A stretch of DNA of 29,751 nucleotides from JBBQRS01 sp038214535 (GTDB lineage Bacteria > Chloroflexota > Anaerolineae > CG2-30-64-16). The position numbers and the translations under genes are program-made. Shown in pieces: positions 1 to 8,784 of this stretch. The notes beneath the pieces are model-generated. The model was not told the origin of the DNA, searched no databases, and saw only the letters and a list, made by a program, of their open reading frames with translations. Position 1 is the first letter of the stretch. Each line of letters opens with the position of its first letter. The stretch lies in NCBI GenBank assembly GCA_038214535.1, contig JBBQRS010000058.1, positions 1 through 29,751 of the forward strand, in the 5' to 3' direction.

Positions 1-607
1 GCACCCCGATATCCAGAGCGCGTTCAACTCCGCGCATCTCATTCGCGGCAACGCCATCCTGACCGACTTTTACGATGATCCTGCGGCGCTCGATCTGCTG
101 CTCGACAAGGTCACCGATTTCATGGTCGCCATCACAAAGCATACCAAAGCGGCGATCAGCGCCGACCCGGACTGGTTCTTCGATTGGGGCGCGCTGTGGA
201 GGGGGGCCGCGCGCATCAGCAACTGCTCCATGCACATGATCTCGCCGCGCTTCTACCGCGACCACGTCCTGGCGCGGGACATCCGCTTCTTCCACGAGGT
301 TGGCGGAGGCCGCATGCATTACTGTGGCACGTCGTCAGGCGTCATTGATGAGTTCTTCAAAGTAGCCGCGATCACGGGGCTCGACGTGGACGTCACGCTG
401 CACGATTTCTACGCGCTGTGCGAGCGCGCCTCGGCCCACGTCGTGCTGACGCAGACGATCCCTTTCGAACAGGATGCGGCGGAGATTCGGCGCATGTTGG
501 CCGGCGATTGGCCGGCGAAACGCAACATCATCGTATCGGTGCAGGCAGGGTCAGTGAGCGAGGGCCGCGAGTTGCTGCAACGGCTCAAGGCTGCCATGCC
601 CTCCTGA
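1..607 (+). CDS. URO-D family protein, 5'-truncated (probable cobamide/zinc methyltransferase-like)
   Basis: The reading frame is open from base 2 to the TGA at 605-607, so this is the C-terminal ~201 residues of a gene that begins outside the window; the ATG at 122 is internal. The sequence has the character of the uroporphyrinogen decarboxylase (URO-D) superfamily: an acidic DFYDDP-like segment, a DWFFDWGA segment, an ISPRFYRDHV segment typical of the barrel, and near bases 317-325 an H-Y-C motif. H-x-C is the zinc-binding signature of the MtaA/CmuA methyltransferase branch and is absent from true haem-pathway UroD. It sits upstream of another URO-D gene and a sugar ABC transporter, so a role in sugar catabolism is more likely than haem synthesis. 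Family is confident; substrate is unknown. Confidence 0.8.
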   Translation, partial: HPDIQSAFNSAHLIRGNAILTDFYDDPAALDLLLDKVTDFMVAITKHTKAAISADPDWFFDWGALWRGAARISNCSMHMISPRFYRDHVLARDIRFFHEVGGGRMHYCGTSSGVIDEFFKVAAITGLDVDVTLHDFYALCERASAHVVLTQTIPFEQDAAEIRRMLAGDWPAKRNIIVSVQAGSVSEGRELLQRLKAAMPS

Positions 608-689
608 GACGACGCCCCCCCGGATGTCAGGCTGTCCGCTTTTTGGCCGCTTTCTGGCATGAAACGCAACATTGTCGCCGCACATACCT

Positions 690-710
690 TATAATAGAGT
701 GAAAATCACT
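690..710 (+). promoter_or_regulatory. Candidate promoter -10 with overlapping operator-like palindrome
   Basis: A perfect TATAAT at 690-695 lies 64 bases before the next gene. It is followed at once by AGTGA-AAA-TCACT (698-710), a perfect 5-bp inverted repeat around the expected transcription start. No good -35 hexamer is seen at 16-18 bases (TTGTCG at 672-677 is only 12 bases away). The site is in the gap between two URO-D genes, so it could start transcription of the permease/lipoprotein operon under repressor control. This is inference from position and symmetry. Confidence 0.4.
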
Positions 711-758
711 ATGATGGAGTAGTGCTACAATGAGTTGTAGGCAAAAGCGGCGTATCCC

Positions 759-1811
759 ATGACGCAGCCGATTGAAGCCAGGAAGCAACGCTGGGCGGAC
801 CTCCTCGATTCCCCCAACGGGGGCCGCAAATTCGTGTTCCGCATCACCGTGCGTGAGCCGGAGCCCCTGCCTGTCGTGCGCGCCTGGCCCTGGCTGAAAG
901 CGGAACGCATCGAGTCGGCCTGGCAGGCATACCTCCAGATGCTCGAGCAGAGCGAATGGCTGGACGACGATCTCGTGCCGTACATGCCGGTCGCTACCGG
1001 CACGGAGATCTTCGCAGAGGCGCTTGGCTGCGAAGTGTTCCGGCCTGATGATAACAACCCGTTTGCCATCCCCTTTGTGCATACCGCCCACGACACTACA
1101 CACATCCAGACCCCGCGGCTGGAAGACACCCCGCTCGTCATGCTGTTCGAAATCGCCGACGAGCTGCGCCGCCGCGGCGGGCCGGATGCGTTGCTCAGGA
1201 TGGTGGATCTCCAAAGCCCGATGGACATCGTGGCGCAGATATGGGATAAGACCGATCTGTTTATCGCGATGCTGGAAACGCCGGACGCGGTGCTGGAACT
1301 GTCGGCCAAAGCCTCGGCGCTGCAAACCGCCTTCCTCGACGAATGGTTCCGTCGCTATGGCGCGGCGCACGTCGCCCACTATCCCGATTACTACGTGCGT
1401 CAGGGGGTGACCCTCTCCGTTGATGAGGTGGGCAACGTCAATCCCCGGATGTTCCGGCGCTTCTTCCTCGACGAACTCAACGCCTTATCGGAACGCTATG
1501 GCGGCATCGGCATCCATTGCTGCGCCAACTCAGAGCACCAATGGCCGAATTTCGTGCAGGTCAAGGGGCTGCGCTTGATCAACCTGCACCAACCGCCTCC
1601 GGTCATTGACCGCGCCTATCCGTTCTTCGGGCCGCATACCGCCCAGATGCAATTTGATTTGTGGCATGGCACGTCACGGCTGCTGCCGCTTAAACCGCGC
1701 GACGAATTCCCCGAAAGTTGCCATGTGGTGATCCAGGCCGAGGTGGAGGATCGCGACGACGCGATGGCGATGGCCGAACGGCTGTGGCGCGAGTATCAGG
1801 AGTCATCATGA
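759..1811 (+). CDS. URO-D family protein (MtaA/CmuA-like, H-C-C motif)
   Basis: A complete 350-residue protein, the usual size of the URO-D superfamily (TIM barrel, cytoplasmic). It has a mid-protein segment with NVNPRMFRRFF, where the family packs its substrate pocket, and H253-C254-C255 at the end of a strand, matching the H-x-C zinc motif of MtaA-type methyltransferases. Sequence before residue 60 is diverged from classical members. Its stop overlaps the start of the first permease by four bases (ATGA at 1808-1811), so the two are translationally coupled and very probably functionally linked. Known relatives move methyl groups between a zinc-bound thiol or corrinoid and a substrate; no corrinoid protein is encoded nearby. 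The methyl-transfer role is inference; family membership is moderately strong. Confidence 0.75.
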   Translation: MTQPIEARKQRWADLLDSPNGGRKFVFRITVREPEPLPVVRAWPWLKAERIESAWQAYLQMLEQSEWLDDDLVPYMPVATGTEIFAEALGCEVFRPDDNNPFAIPFVHTAHDTTHIQTPRLEDTPLVMLFEIADELRRRGGPDALLRMVDLQSPMDIVAQIWDKTDLFIAMLETPDAVLELSAKASALQTAFLDEWFRRYGAAHVAHYPDYYVRQGVTLSVDEVGNVNPRMFRRFFLDELNALSERYGGIGIHCCANSEHQWPNFVQVKGLRLINLHQPPPVIDRAYPFFGPHTAQMQFDLWHGTSRLLPLKPRDEFPESCHVVIQAEVEDRDDAMAMAERLWREYQESS

Positions 1812-2821
1812 TTCGTCTGACCGATCAATTCGAAGCGAAGAGCGAGGTCGGCCCGGCAAGCATCCCGGTCGATCCGACGACGGACGCGATCCGCCAGCCG
1901 TCTATCTTCGCAAGAATCGAGCGCAGCCTCCGCAAGAACGGCCCACTGTTCCTCATGGCGCTGCCGGGCCTCGTGTTACTGTTCGTCTTCCAGTATATGC
2001 CGCTGCCCGGCGCTATCATCGCGTTCAAAAACTACCGCACCAGTGAGGGCATCTTCGGCAGCGAATGGATCGGGCTGAAGAACTTCGAATACCTGTTCAA
2101 AACGGATACCGCGATACGGATCACCACCAATACGCTGTTCCTGAATGGCATATTCATCGTCACCGGGCTGATCGCCTCGCTCACCATCGCGCTGTTGCTC
2201 AATGAGGTGCGCTCACGCAGCGCGGCGCGCGTCTATCAATCCAGCGTCTTCTTCCCCTACTTTGTTTCATGGGTCATCGTCGGCTATTTCGGCTTCGCCT
2301 TTCTTAACGGCGATAACGGTTTGCTCAACAAGTGGATGACCCAGATCGGGGCGGAGCCGATAAGCTGGTATAGCACGCCCAAATACTGGCCGTACATCCT
2401 GACCGCCGCGCACACCTGGAAAAGCGCCGGCTACTGGAGCATCATCTACCTCGCCGGGATGATGGGCATCAATGTCGAGTATTACGAGGCGGCGCAGATT
2501 GATGGGGCCAGCCGGTGGAAACAGATCACCGGGATCACGCTCCCATTGCTCATGCCGATCATCCTGATCAACGTCCTGCTCTCCATCGGCCGCATCTTCT
2601 ACGCCGACTTCGGCCTATTCTATTATGTGACCCGCGACAGCAGCCTGCTCTACCGGGCGACCGATGTGATTGACACGTTCGTCTTCCGCGGGCTGCGTTC
2701 GATGGGCGATTTCGGGATGGCGGCCGCGGCCGGCGTGTATCAATCCATCGTCGGTTTTGTGTTGATCATCGTCGCGAACTGGATTGTCAAACGCATTGAC
2801 CCCGAAAAGAGCATTTTTTAG
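1808..2821 (+). CDS. Sugar ABC transporter permease, LplB/YtcP-partner type
   Basis: Inner-membrane permease of 337 residues of the carbohydrate-uptake class 1 type (LplB/UgpA-like). After a ~40-residue cytoplasmic N-terminus there is a hydrophobic helix (LFLMALPGLVLLFVFQYMPL, about residues 47-66). The FKNY and GLKNFEYLF segments characteristic of this family follow, and the EAA loop appears as EAAQIDGASRW about 105 residues before the end, where the shared ATPase docks. The start is the ATG at 1808, chosen because it overlaps the preceding stop (ATGA); an upstream in-frame extension lies inside the previous gene and looks like antisense-like GC-rich translation. It pairs with the following permease as a heterodimeric pore. 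No ATP-binding subunit is encoded here, as usual for systems using a common MsiK/UgpC-type ATPase. Confidence 0.93.
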   Translation: MIRLTDQFEAKSEVGPASIPVDPTTDAIRQPSIFARIERSLRKNGPLFLMALPGLVLLFVFQYMPLPGAIIAFKNYRTSEGIFGSEWIGLKNFEYLFKTDTAIRITTNTLFLNGIFIVTGLIASLTIALLLNEVRSRSAARVYQSSVFFPYFVSWVIVGYFGFAFLNGDNGLLNKWMTQIGAEPISWYSTPKYWPYILTAAHTWKSAGYWSIIYLAGMMGINVEYYEAAQIDGASRWKQITGITLPLLMPIILINVLLSIGRIFYADFGLFYYVTRDSSLLYRATDVIDTFVFRGLRSMGDFGMAAAAGVYQSIVGFVLIIVANWIVKRIDPEKSIF

Positions 2822-2836
2822 CTCTGGAGAAACTTG

Positions 2837-3748
2837 ATGACAACCGCCCATAAGACGCCATCTTCCAGCTATCGCCGCCGAGACTTCTTCACCCAACTCA
2901 CTATTAACGGCGCGCTGTTGCTGGTTAGCCTGGTCTTTCTGCTGCCGTTATGGCTGGTGATTTCTTCATCCCTCACCGATGAAGTCACCCTGGCCCGCAC
3001 CGGGTTCGCCCTGATCCCGCAGAAGATCAGCTTCGACGCTTACAACTTCATCCGCATGGATCCGGGGCGCATCCTGCGGGCATATTCCGTCACGCTCACC
3101 ACAACCACCATCGGAACGATCGGCGGCCTGTTGATCATGTCTATGCTGGCGTATGCCCTGTCACGGCAAGATTTCGTCTGGCGCAGACCGCTCTCCTTCT
3201 TTGTATTCTTCACCATGCTCTTCCAGGGCGGCCTGATTCCCACTTACATCCTGGTGACCCAGACCCTGCATTTGAAAGATTCGCTGCTGGCGCTGATCCT
3301 GCCCTACCTGGTCATCCCCTGGTATGTTTTTTTACTGCGCACCTACTTCATTACCCTGCCGAAGGAGATGATCGAGTCGGCGAAGATTGATGGCGCCAGC
3401 GAGTGGCGCGTCTTCTTCCAGATTGTGGTGCCGCTCTCCACGCCCGCCCTGGCCACGGTGGGCCTGTTCTGCATCCTGATGTATTGGAACGATTGGTGGC
3501 TGCCGCTGCTCTACATTGACAGCCCCGATAAGTTTCCGCTGCAATATCTGCTCTACTCGATCCAGCGGAGCGCCGAATTTATGACCACCGGCGATGCCAG
3601 CGCGATGCTGCAAACGATCGCGTTGCCCGTGCAGTCCATGCGGATGGCGATGGCGGTCATCGCGATGGGGCCGATTGCCCTCGTGTTTCTGCTGTTGCAG
3701 CGCTATTTCGTGCGCGGCATGTTGGTCGGCAGCATGAAAGGAGAATAA
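2837..3748 (+). CDS. Sugar ABC transporter permease, YtcP/LplC type
   Basis: Second membrane subunit of 303 residues (UgpE/LplC-like). It starts with a basic cytoplasmic stretch and a first membrane helix near residues 25-45. Next come the DEVTLARTGFALIPQKISFDAY region and a conserved FQGGLIPTYI segment typical of the YtcP family, and the EAA-type loop ESAKIDGASEWRVFF (roughly residues 180-195). ATG at 2837 is preferred because GGAGA at 2826-2830 gives a normal spacing; a TTG immediately before it (2834) is in frame but less likely. It follows the first permease by 15 bases and precedes the lipoprotein by 79 bases, so all three form one import operon. Confident as to family; the sugar is not evident from sequence. 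Confidence 0.93.
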   Translation: MTTAHKTPSSSYRRRDFFTQLTINGALLLVSLVFLLPLWLVISSSLTDEVTLARTGFALIPQKISFDAYNFIRMDPGRILRAYSVTLTTTTIGTIGGLLIMSMLAYALSRQDFVWRRPLSFFVFFTMLFQGGLIPTYILVTQTLHLKDSLLALILPYLVIPWYVFLLRTYFITLPKEMIESAKIDGASEWRVFFQIVVPLSTPALATVGLFCILMYWNDWWLPLLYIDSPDKFPLQYLLYSIQRSAEFMTTGDASAMLQTIALPVQSMRMAMAVIAMGPIALVFLLLQRYFVRGMLVGSMKGE

Positions 3749-3827
3749 TTGCCAGAGCACCCTTCCAGTCAACCCGGCGACGATATCTGATAGACGAATC
3801 CAAATTACCAAGTTCAAGGAGGATCTC

Positions 3828-5429
3828 ATGAAACGGCACTCACTGTTGAAGCTCGTCAGCGCCGTCTTGCTGCTGAGCATGTTACTGGCCGCTTGCGCGC
3901 CCGCCGCGGCGCCTGCGCCGGCCGCACCTGCAGCCGCAACGGAGGCCCCCGCGGCCGATTCAGCCGCCGCGCCACAGGCTACGGAGGCGCCGCAGGCGAC
4001 CGAAGCGCCGGCTCCCGCCGCCGAACCGGTCACGGTCAAGTACAACATGATGTTCGCAGCCCAGAAGGACACCCAGGTGGTTGAGGATGCGATCAACGCG
4101 GCCCTCGCCGCGAAGGGCGTCAACATCGCCGTGAAGTTGAGCCCGTTCGAGGACGGCGCCTTCACCGAAAAGATGAACCTGATGATGGCCGCCGGCGAAG
4201 AATGCGATATCGTCTGGGTGGCCCCGTGGATCGCCCCAACCTTCAGCCAACTGGTGATCAACGGCAGCCTGCTGCCGCTCGATGACCTTCTGCAAAAGAA
4301 CGCGACGGAATTGCTCAAAGACATGCCCCCGGCGGCATGGGACGCCACCAAGATCAACGGCGAAATCTACGCCGTGCCGAATCAGCAGATCTGGGTCAAG
4401 CCGTTCGGTTTCTGGTTCCGCCAGGATATCGCCGACAAGTATGGCCTCGACCCGGCTGCAATCACCCGGTATGAAGACCTCGAACCCTTCCTGGCCGCGG
4501 TCAAAGCGGGCGAGCCCGACATGCTGCCCATGATCCTGACCGACGGCACACCGGCCAACGTCTGGATGGTCGAGACTTACGGCTTCGATCCCGTCGTGAC
4601 GCAAGCCGTGCAAGCGCTGGTGCGTTACGACGACCCAGACCTGAAAGTCGTCAACGGCTACGAGACTCCCGAGTTCAAGTCTGCGGTTGAGTTGGCCCGA
4701 AAGTGGTATCTCGCCGGCTACTTCAACAAGGACCTGATTGCCCGGGGTGAAGCACCCGGCGCGTTCAAAGCCGGCCGATTCGCAGGCGCGATCGGGGGCG
4801 TGATTAAGCCCGGCGGCGATACTGAGCTCGAGAAGAACAACTTCGATGGGGCCGTTAAGGTCATCCAAAAGTCGGTGACCGAACCCTTCATGACCACGGG
4901 CTCCGTCAGCGCCACCATCACGGGCATCTGCAAGACATCCAAGAACCCCGATGCGGCGATGCAACTCATCAACCTGTTCAACACCGACCCCGAGCTATAC
5001 AACCTGCTCGCCAAGGGCGTCGAGGGCAAGCACTGGGTCTGGGTGGATAAGGACAAGCAGATCATCGGCCCCGGCCCGGATGCCGCCAACTACGCCCCCG
5101 GCCGCGACTGGATGTTGGGCAGCATCTTCAACGCCTACTACGTGGACCCCGCACAGGCGGAAGTTGACATGATCGGCGCGACCAAGAAGCTCAATGCCGA
5201 CTCACCGGCGTCGGTTACGCTCGGTTTTGCGTTCGATCCGACCCCGGTGAAAACCGAAATGGCGAACGTGACCAACGTCGTCCAGGAGCTGGGCTTTCCG
5301 TTGACCAACGGCATGGCCGATCCTGAGACGGTGTTGCCGGAATTCCAGCAGAAGTTGAAGGACGCCGGCATGGATGCAATCGTCGCCGAAGCCCAGAAAC
5401 AAATTGACGCCTGGAAAGCCACTCAGTAA
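3828..5429 (+). CDS. Extracellular sugar-binding lipoprotein, YtcQ/LplA (DUF3502) type
   Basis: A 533-residue solute-binding protein of the carbohydrate ABC system. The signal peptide is clear: KRH at the start, a hydrophobic core, and the lipobox L20-A-A-C23, so the mature protein is anchored by a lipidated cysteine. Residues 24-70 are a low-complexity Ala/Pro/Thr/Glu linker of the sort common in Chloroflexota lipoproteins. The two-lobe binding fold follows (YNMMFAAQKD start; DIVWVAPWIAP; WVKPFGFWFRQD), and the C-terminal part has the ADSPASVTLGFAFDP style of the DUF3502 region. A very strong Shine-Dalgarno, AAGGAGG at 3816-3822, precedes the ATG, fitting high expression of a binding protein. 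The long YtcQ/LplA type often binds complex oligosaccharides; the ligand here is unknown. Confidence 0.93.
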   Translation: MKRHSLLKLVSAVLLLSMLLAACAPAAAPAPAAPAAATEAPAADSAAAPQATEAPQATEAPAPAAEPVTVKYNMMFAAQKDTQVVEDAINAALAAKGVNIAVKLSPFEDGAFTEKMNLMMAAGEECDIVWVAPWIAPTFSQLVINGSLLPLDDLLQKNATELLKDMPPAAWDATKINGEIYAVPNQQIWVKPFGFWFRQDIADKYGLDPAAITRYEDLEPFLAAVKAGEPDMLPMILTDGTPANVWMVETYGFDPVVTQAVQALVRYDDPDLKVVNGYETPEFKSAVELARKWYLAGYFNKDLIARGEAPGAFKAGRFAGAIGGVIKPGGDTELEKNNFDGAVKVIQKSVTEPFMTTGSVSATITGICKTSKNPDAAMQLINLFNTDPELYNLLAKGVEGKHWVWVDKDKQIIGPGPDAANYAPGRDWMLGSIFNAYYVDPAQAEVDMIGATKKLNADSPASVTLGFAFDPTPVKTEMANVTNVVQELGFPLTNGMADPETVLPEFQQKLKDAGMDAIVAEAQKQIDAWKATQ

Positions 5430-5448
5430 TAACCACTCAAGCCGTTCA

Positions 5449-5481
5449 CTCCCTGGCGATCGAGCGTTGATCGCCAGGGAG
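5449..5481 (+). terminator. Perfect 13-bp hairpin after the binding-protein gene
   Basis: CTCCCTGGCGATC (5449-5461) and GATCGCCAGGGAG (5469-5481) form a perfect 13-bp stem with a 7-base loop, 20 bases after the lipoprotein stop. There is no U-run behind it, so a classical intrinsic terminator is doubtful. Hairpins at this place often protect the binding-protein message or cause partial termination before the downstream enzymes. Structure is seen directly; function is inferred. Confidence 0.5.
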
Positions 5482-5518
5482 ATAAAGCGACCCACCTCCG
5501 CTATGTGAGCCACCACCC

Positions 5519-6622
5519 ATGACCACCTCTTACGAACGGATGCGCGCGGCCGTGCGCCATCAACCGGCAGACCGGACGCCGTGCGACTTCTCGGCCGAAC
5601 CCGGCACGTTGGCCCGCCTCTACACCTACTTCGGGATCCATTCGCTGCCCGAACTGCTGCGAATCCTCGGCATTGACCGGCGCACGGTAGGGCCGCGCTA
5701 CATCGGCCCGCCGTTGCGCACCTTCCCCGATGGCAGCTACGAAACCATCGTGAGCGGCGGACCGGTGATGAAGGACGTGCCCGCGCCGGCCGGCGGGGTG
5801 AACCCGACGACCGTGGTTTATCCCTGGGCCGACGTCAACACCGCCGCCGACCTGGCGGGGCGCAATGGCTGGAATGGGCACATTGACTGGTGGGACTGGA
5901 GCACGATCCCCGCGCAGATTGACGCCCTGGAAGACGAGAGCGCATACTGGATCAGCGCACACGGCGACCCGTCGGGATTACAACACCTGATGATGTGGGT
6001 GGGCGATGAGCGTTTCCTGCTGCTGTTGGCCGGAGACCCCGACCTTGCCGCAGCGATGATCGAGCAACACAACCGCTATCGGCTGGAGCACGCGCTGAAA
6101 ACATTGGCGGCCGGCGGCGGGCGCATCCACGAGCTCCACGGTGGCGGCGACTACAGCTCGCAGATTGGCTTGCTTATCTCGCCGCGCATGTTCCGCCGCT
6201 ATTTCAAAGACCTTTATCTGAATTTCTACCGCGAGATCAAGGCTAATTTCGATGTCGAGATCTTCTTTCACTCCTGCGGCGCGGTGACCGAGTTGATCCC
6301 GGATCTGATCGAGATCGGCGTGACCATCCTCGACCCGATCCAGGTGGGCGCGCGCGGAATGGAGATCGAGTCTCTGGCCGCCCGCTTTGGCGACCAATTG
6401 ACGTTTCACGGCGGCGTGGATATCCAGGATCTGCTGCCGCACGGAACCGAGAACGACGTGCGGCGAGAGGTGCGCCGCCTGATCGCGCTCTTCGCCAATC
6501 GCGGTGGCTATATCCTCGCGCCCAGCCATTCCCTCCAGATGGACACGCCGATTGGCAATATCCTGGCGATGTACGAGGAAGCGCAGGGCAGAAGCATCCG
6601 ACGAACTATCCCAGATGCGTAA
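5519..6622 (+). CDS. URO-D family protein (MtaA/CmuA-like, H-S-C motif)
   Basis: A 367-residue protein with the clearest URO-D superfamily character of the three. It has the N-terminal YERMRAAVRHQPADRTPCDF segment, an LLISPRMFRRYFKDLY segment, then H251-S-C253 (zinc H-x-C motif of MtaA-like methyltransferases), ILDPIQVGARGME, FHGGVDIQDLLP, and a C-terminal GGYILAPSHSLQMDTPIGNI segment. The last is the family's usual YILAPxHxxQxDTP, here with Ser where several zinc methyltransferases carry a third cysteine. It is separated from the lipoprotein by a hairpin and followed by the GH42 gene, suggesting it works in the same sugar pathway. The reaction could be methyl transfer or another decarboxylase-fold chemistry; a haem role is unlikely given three divergent copies in a glycan locus. 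Confidence 0.85.
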   Translation: MTTSYERMRAAVRHQPADRTPCDFSAEPGTLARLYTYFGIHSLPELLRILGIDRRTVGPRYIGPPLRTFPDGSYETIVSGGPVMKDVPAPAGGVNPTTVVYPWADVNTAADLAGRNGWNGHIDWWDWSTIPAQIDALEDESAYWISAHGDPSGLQHLMMWVGDERFLLLLAGDPDLAAAMIEQHNRYRLEHALKTLAAGGGRIHELHGGGDYSSQIGLLISPRMFRRYFKDLYLNFYREIKANFDVEIFFHSCGAVTELIPDLIEIGVTILDPIQVGARGMEIESLAARFGDQLTFHGGVDIQDLLPHGTENDVRREVRRLIALFANRGGYILAPSHSLQMDTPIGNILAMYEEAQGRSIRRTIPDA

Positions 6623-6740
6623 TTCATAGCGGGCGACCGAGGTCGCTGCAACACTTGCGAGGACGGCCCGCGCCGACCGAAGGATCGGCTTCGCAGTGGT
6701 TGCAGAGGTTTCCAACAGCCCGAAGAAAAGGTGTCAAGCC

Positions 6741-8762
6741 ATGTATCTCGGCGCCGCCTACTATCCTGAACACATCACCCCCGACCGTGTCGCGGCCGAC
6801 GCGCAACTCATGCAGGCCGCGGGCGTCAACTTGGCCCGCATGGGCGAGTTCGCCTGGGTCTTTATGGAACCCGACGATGGGCGCTTCGATTTCAGTTGGC
6901 TCGATGATGCCGTCGAGACGTTGGCCCGGCACGGCGTCCAGACGCTCACGTGTACGCCAACGGCCAGCCCGCCGAAATGGCTGCTGGATAAACACCCAGA
7001 CATCTACCAGGTGTACGAGAACGGGCAACGCCGCGAGTGGGGTCGCCGCCGCGAGTATTGCGTCAACAACGCCAACTACCACGCCTACACCGCGCGCGTG
7101 GTAACTGCACTGGCCGAGCATTACCGGGACAATCCGCACGTGATCGGCTACCAGCTCGACAACGAGTTCATGGCCGAAAAGCCCTACTGCTACTGCGCGA
7201 CCTGCCAGCGCGACTTTCGCGCCTGGCTACAACAAAAATATGGCTCGCTCGCCGAGTTCAACCGCCGCTGCGGCACCGCGTTTTGGGGCTTGAGTTATCG
7301 CCGCTGGGAGGAGATCGTCCTGCCCCTGCAAGACCAGAATCCATCCCTCGTCCTGGAGATGTATCGTTTCTTCTCGGATGCGTTTCTGAAGTACGCCCGC
7401 CTCCAAACCGACATCCTGCACCGTCTGTCTCCCGGCAGACCGGTGACGCACAACATTTGTTCCAGTGGGTTCATCAACAACCTGGACCTGTACAAGCTGG
7501 GCGAGAGCGTGGATGTGGCCGCGGTGGACAACTATCCCCTGGGCTGGACGCTAGAGACCGAGTTGCGCAATTACGCGGCGATCCCCTACGATCCGGCCAT
7601 GGCCAGCCTGGCATTGGCCTACACGCGCGCTGTCAAGAAAGCGCCCTTCTGGGTCACGGAGAAGCAAATCGGCTCCGTCTTACCCGGTTTTGTGCGGCTG
7701 TGGACGTATCAGGAGTTGGCGCACGGCGGACGCATGTTTTTGTTCTTCCCCTGGCGCGCCTGCCCCTTCGGGGTGGAGAACAAGGGGCTGGGAATCGTGG
7801 ATTGCGATTCCGTCCCCCGGCGGCGCTACTTCGAAGTGCAGCGGATCGCCAACGAGCTGGCTGCGCTGCCGACGGAATTCGAGGCGGCGCGCGTCTCGGC
7901 GCAGGCGGCCATCTTGCGGGACTTCGACTGCGATTGGGCGCTGACGGCGGATCCCTACAACGCACAGCACCGCTACCAGCGGCATATCTACAGCTATTCG
8001 CAGGCGCTCTTCCGCAACCAGATCACCGCGGACGTGGTTTCCCCGGCAGATGACTTTTCGGCCTATCGCCTGCTCATCGCCCCCTCCTTGCTCTTGCTCG
8101 ATGACGCCTTGGCGGCCAAATTGACGACGTTCGCACGTAACGGCGGCACGCTGGTGCTCACATTCCTCTCAGGGCTGCGCGACACGGAATCGGTTTTCAT
8201 CGCCGAGACCTTCCCCGACAAGCTGGCCGCGCTGGCGGGAGTGGAGATCGAGGAACAGGACAACCAGCTGTCGGGCGCGACCGCCGCCGGCATTCGCTGG
8301 CTGGAGCGCAGCGGTCTGGCCGGCACGAGCGAGTGCGTTTGGTGGTGTGATGTGCTCAAACCCACGACCGCCCAAGTGTTGGCCGTCTACGACGAGCGCC
8401 GTCATTACGCCGGCAGCCCTGCCATCACGGTGAACACGTTTGGCCGCGGCAAGGTGATCTACCTGGGCACCCAGCCCAACGCCGAATGCCTGCAGGATCT
8501 GGTCGCGCAGTGGGCCACCGACTGCGGCATTGACCGCCCGGTGGTCAGCGCATCGCCGATGGTGGAGGTCGTGCATCTTCGCCGCGGTGAGACGCATTAT
8601 GCCTGCGTACTCAATTTCAGCCAGGAGCCGCAGCCGATCACATTGAAACACCCCTATACCGTGCTCGCCTCCGGGCAGCAGGTGGCAGCCTCAATGATCG
8701 TGCCGCCGTTGGACGCCGCTATTCTGCGCGATCGCAGCCCTGGCGCCGATCCTCATCCCTAA
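6741..8762 (+). CDS. Beta-galactosidase, glycoside hydrolase family 42
   Basis: A 673-residue cytoplasmic GH42 enzyme hydrolysing terminal beta-galactosides (or arabinosides) by retaining chemistry. The N-terminus MYLGAAYYPEH and MGEFAWVFMEPDDGRFDF are family hallmarks. The acid/base is E142 in the QLDNE motif, and the nucleophile is E307 in WVTEKQIG. Cysteines in REYC and the CYCATC cluster (about residues 155-160) match the zinc-binding site of many GH42 enzymes. The domains in order are a TIM barrel to about residue 390, a glutamine-amidotransferase-like trimerisation domain to about 600, then a small beta domain. The ATG at 6741 is chosen over an in-frame upstream start at 6696, because family homology begins with LGAAYYPE and AAAAGGTG lies 9-16 bases upstream. 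There is no signal peptide, so substrates arrive through the ABC transporter. Confidence 0.94.
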   Translation: MYLGAAYYPEHITPDRVAADAQLMQAAGVNLARMGEFAWVFMEPDDGRFDFSWLDDAVETLARHGVQTLTCTPTASPPKWLLDKHPDIYQVYENGQRREWGRRREYCVNNANYHAYTARVVTALAEHYRDNPHVIGYQLDNEFMAEKPYCYCATCQRDFRAWLQQKYGSLAEFNRRCGTAFWGLSYRRWEEIVLPLQDQNPSLVLEMYRFFSDAFLKYARLQTDILHRLSPGRPVTHNICSSGFINNLDLYKLGESVDVAAVDNYPLGWTLETELRNYAAIPYDPAMASLALAYTRAVKKAPFWVTEKQIGSVLPGFVRLWTYQELAHGGRMFLFFPWRACPFGVENKGLGIVDCDSVPRRRYFEVQRIANELAALPTEFEAARVSAQAAILRDFDCDWALTADPYNAQHRYQRHIYSYSQALFRNQITADVVSPADDFSAYRLLIAPSLLLLDDALAAKLTTFARNGGTLVLTFLSGLRDTESVFIAETFPDKLAALAGVEIEEQDNQLSGATAAGIRWLERSGLAGTSECVWWCDVLKPTTAQVLAVYDERRHYAGSPAITVNTFGRGKVIYLGTQPNAECLQDLVAQWATDCGIDRPVVSASPMVEVVHLRRGETHYACVLNFSQEPQPITLKHPYTVLASGQQVAASMIVPPLDAAILRDRSPGADPHP

Positions 8763-8784
8763 TCCAACCAATAAGAGCATCACT

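Noticed and set aside
1..6622. Calling the URO-D proteins HemE (uroporphyrinogen decarboxylase)
   Set aside because: Three divergent copies lie in a glycan-uptake locus with H-x-C motifs and no other haem genes.
6633..6646. GCGACC-GA-GGTCGC palindrome before the GH42 gene as an operator
   Set aside because: No promoter hexamers nearby and short GC palindromes are expected by chance in this composition.
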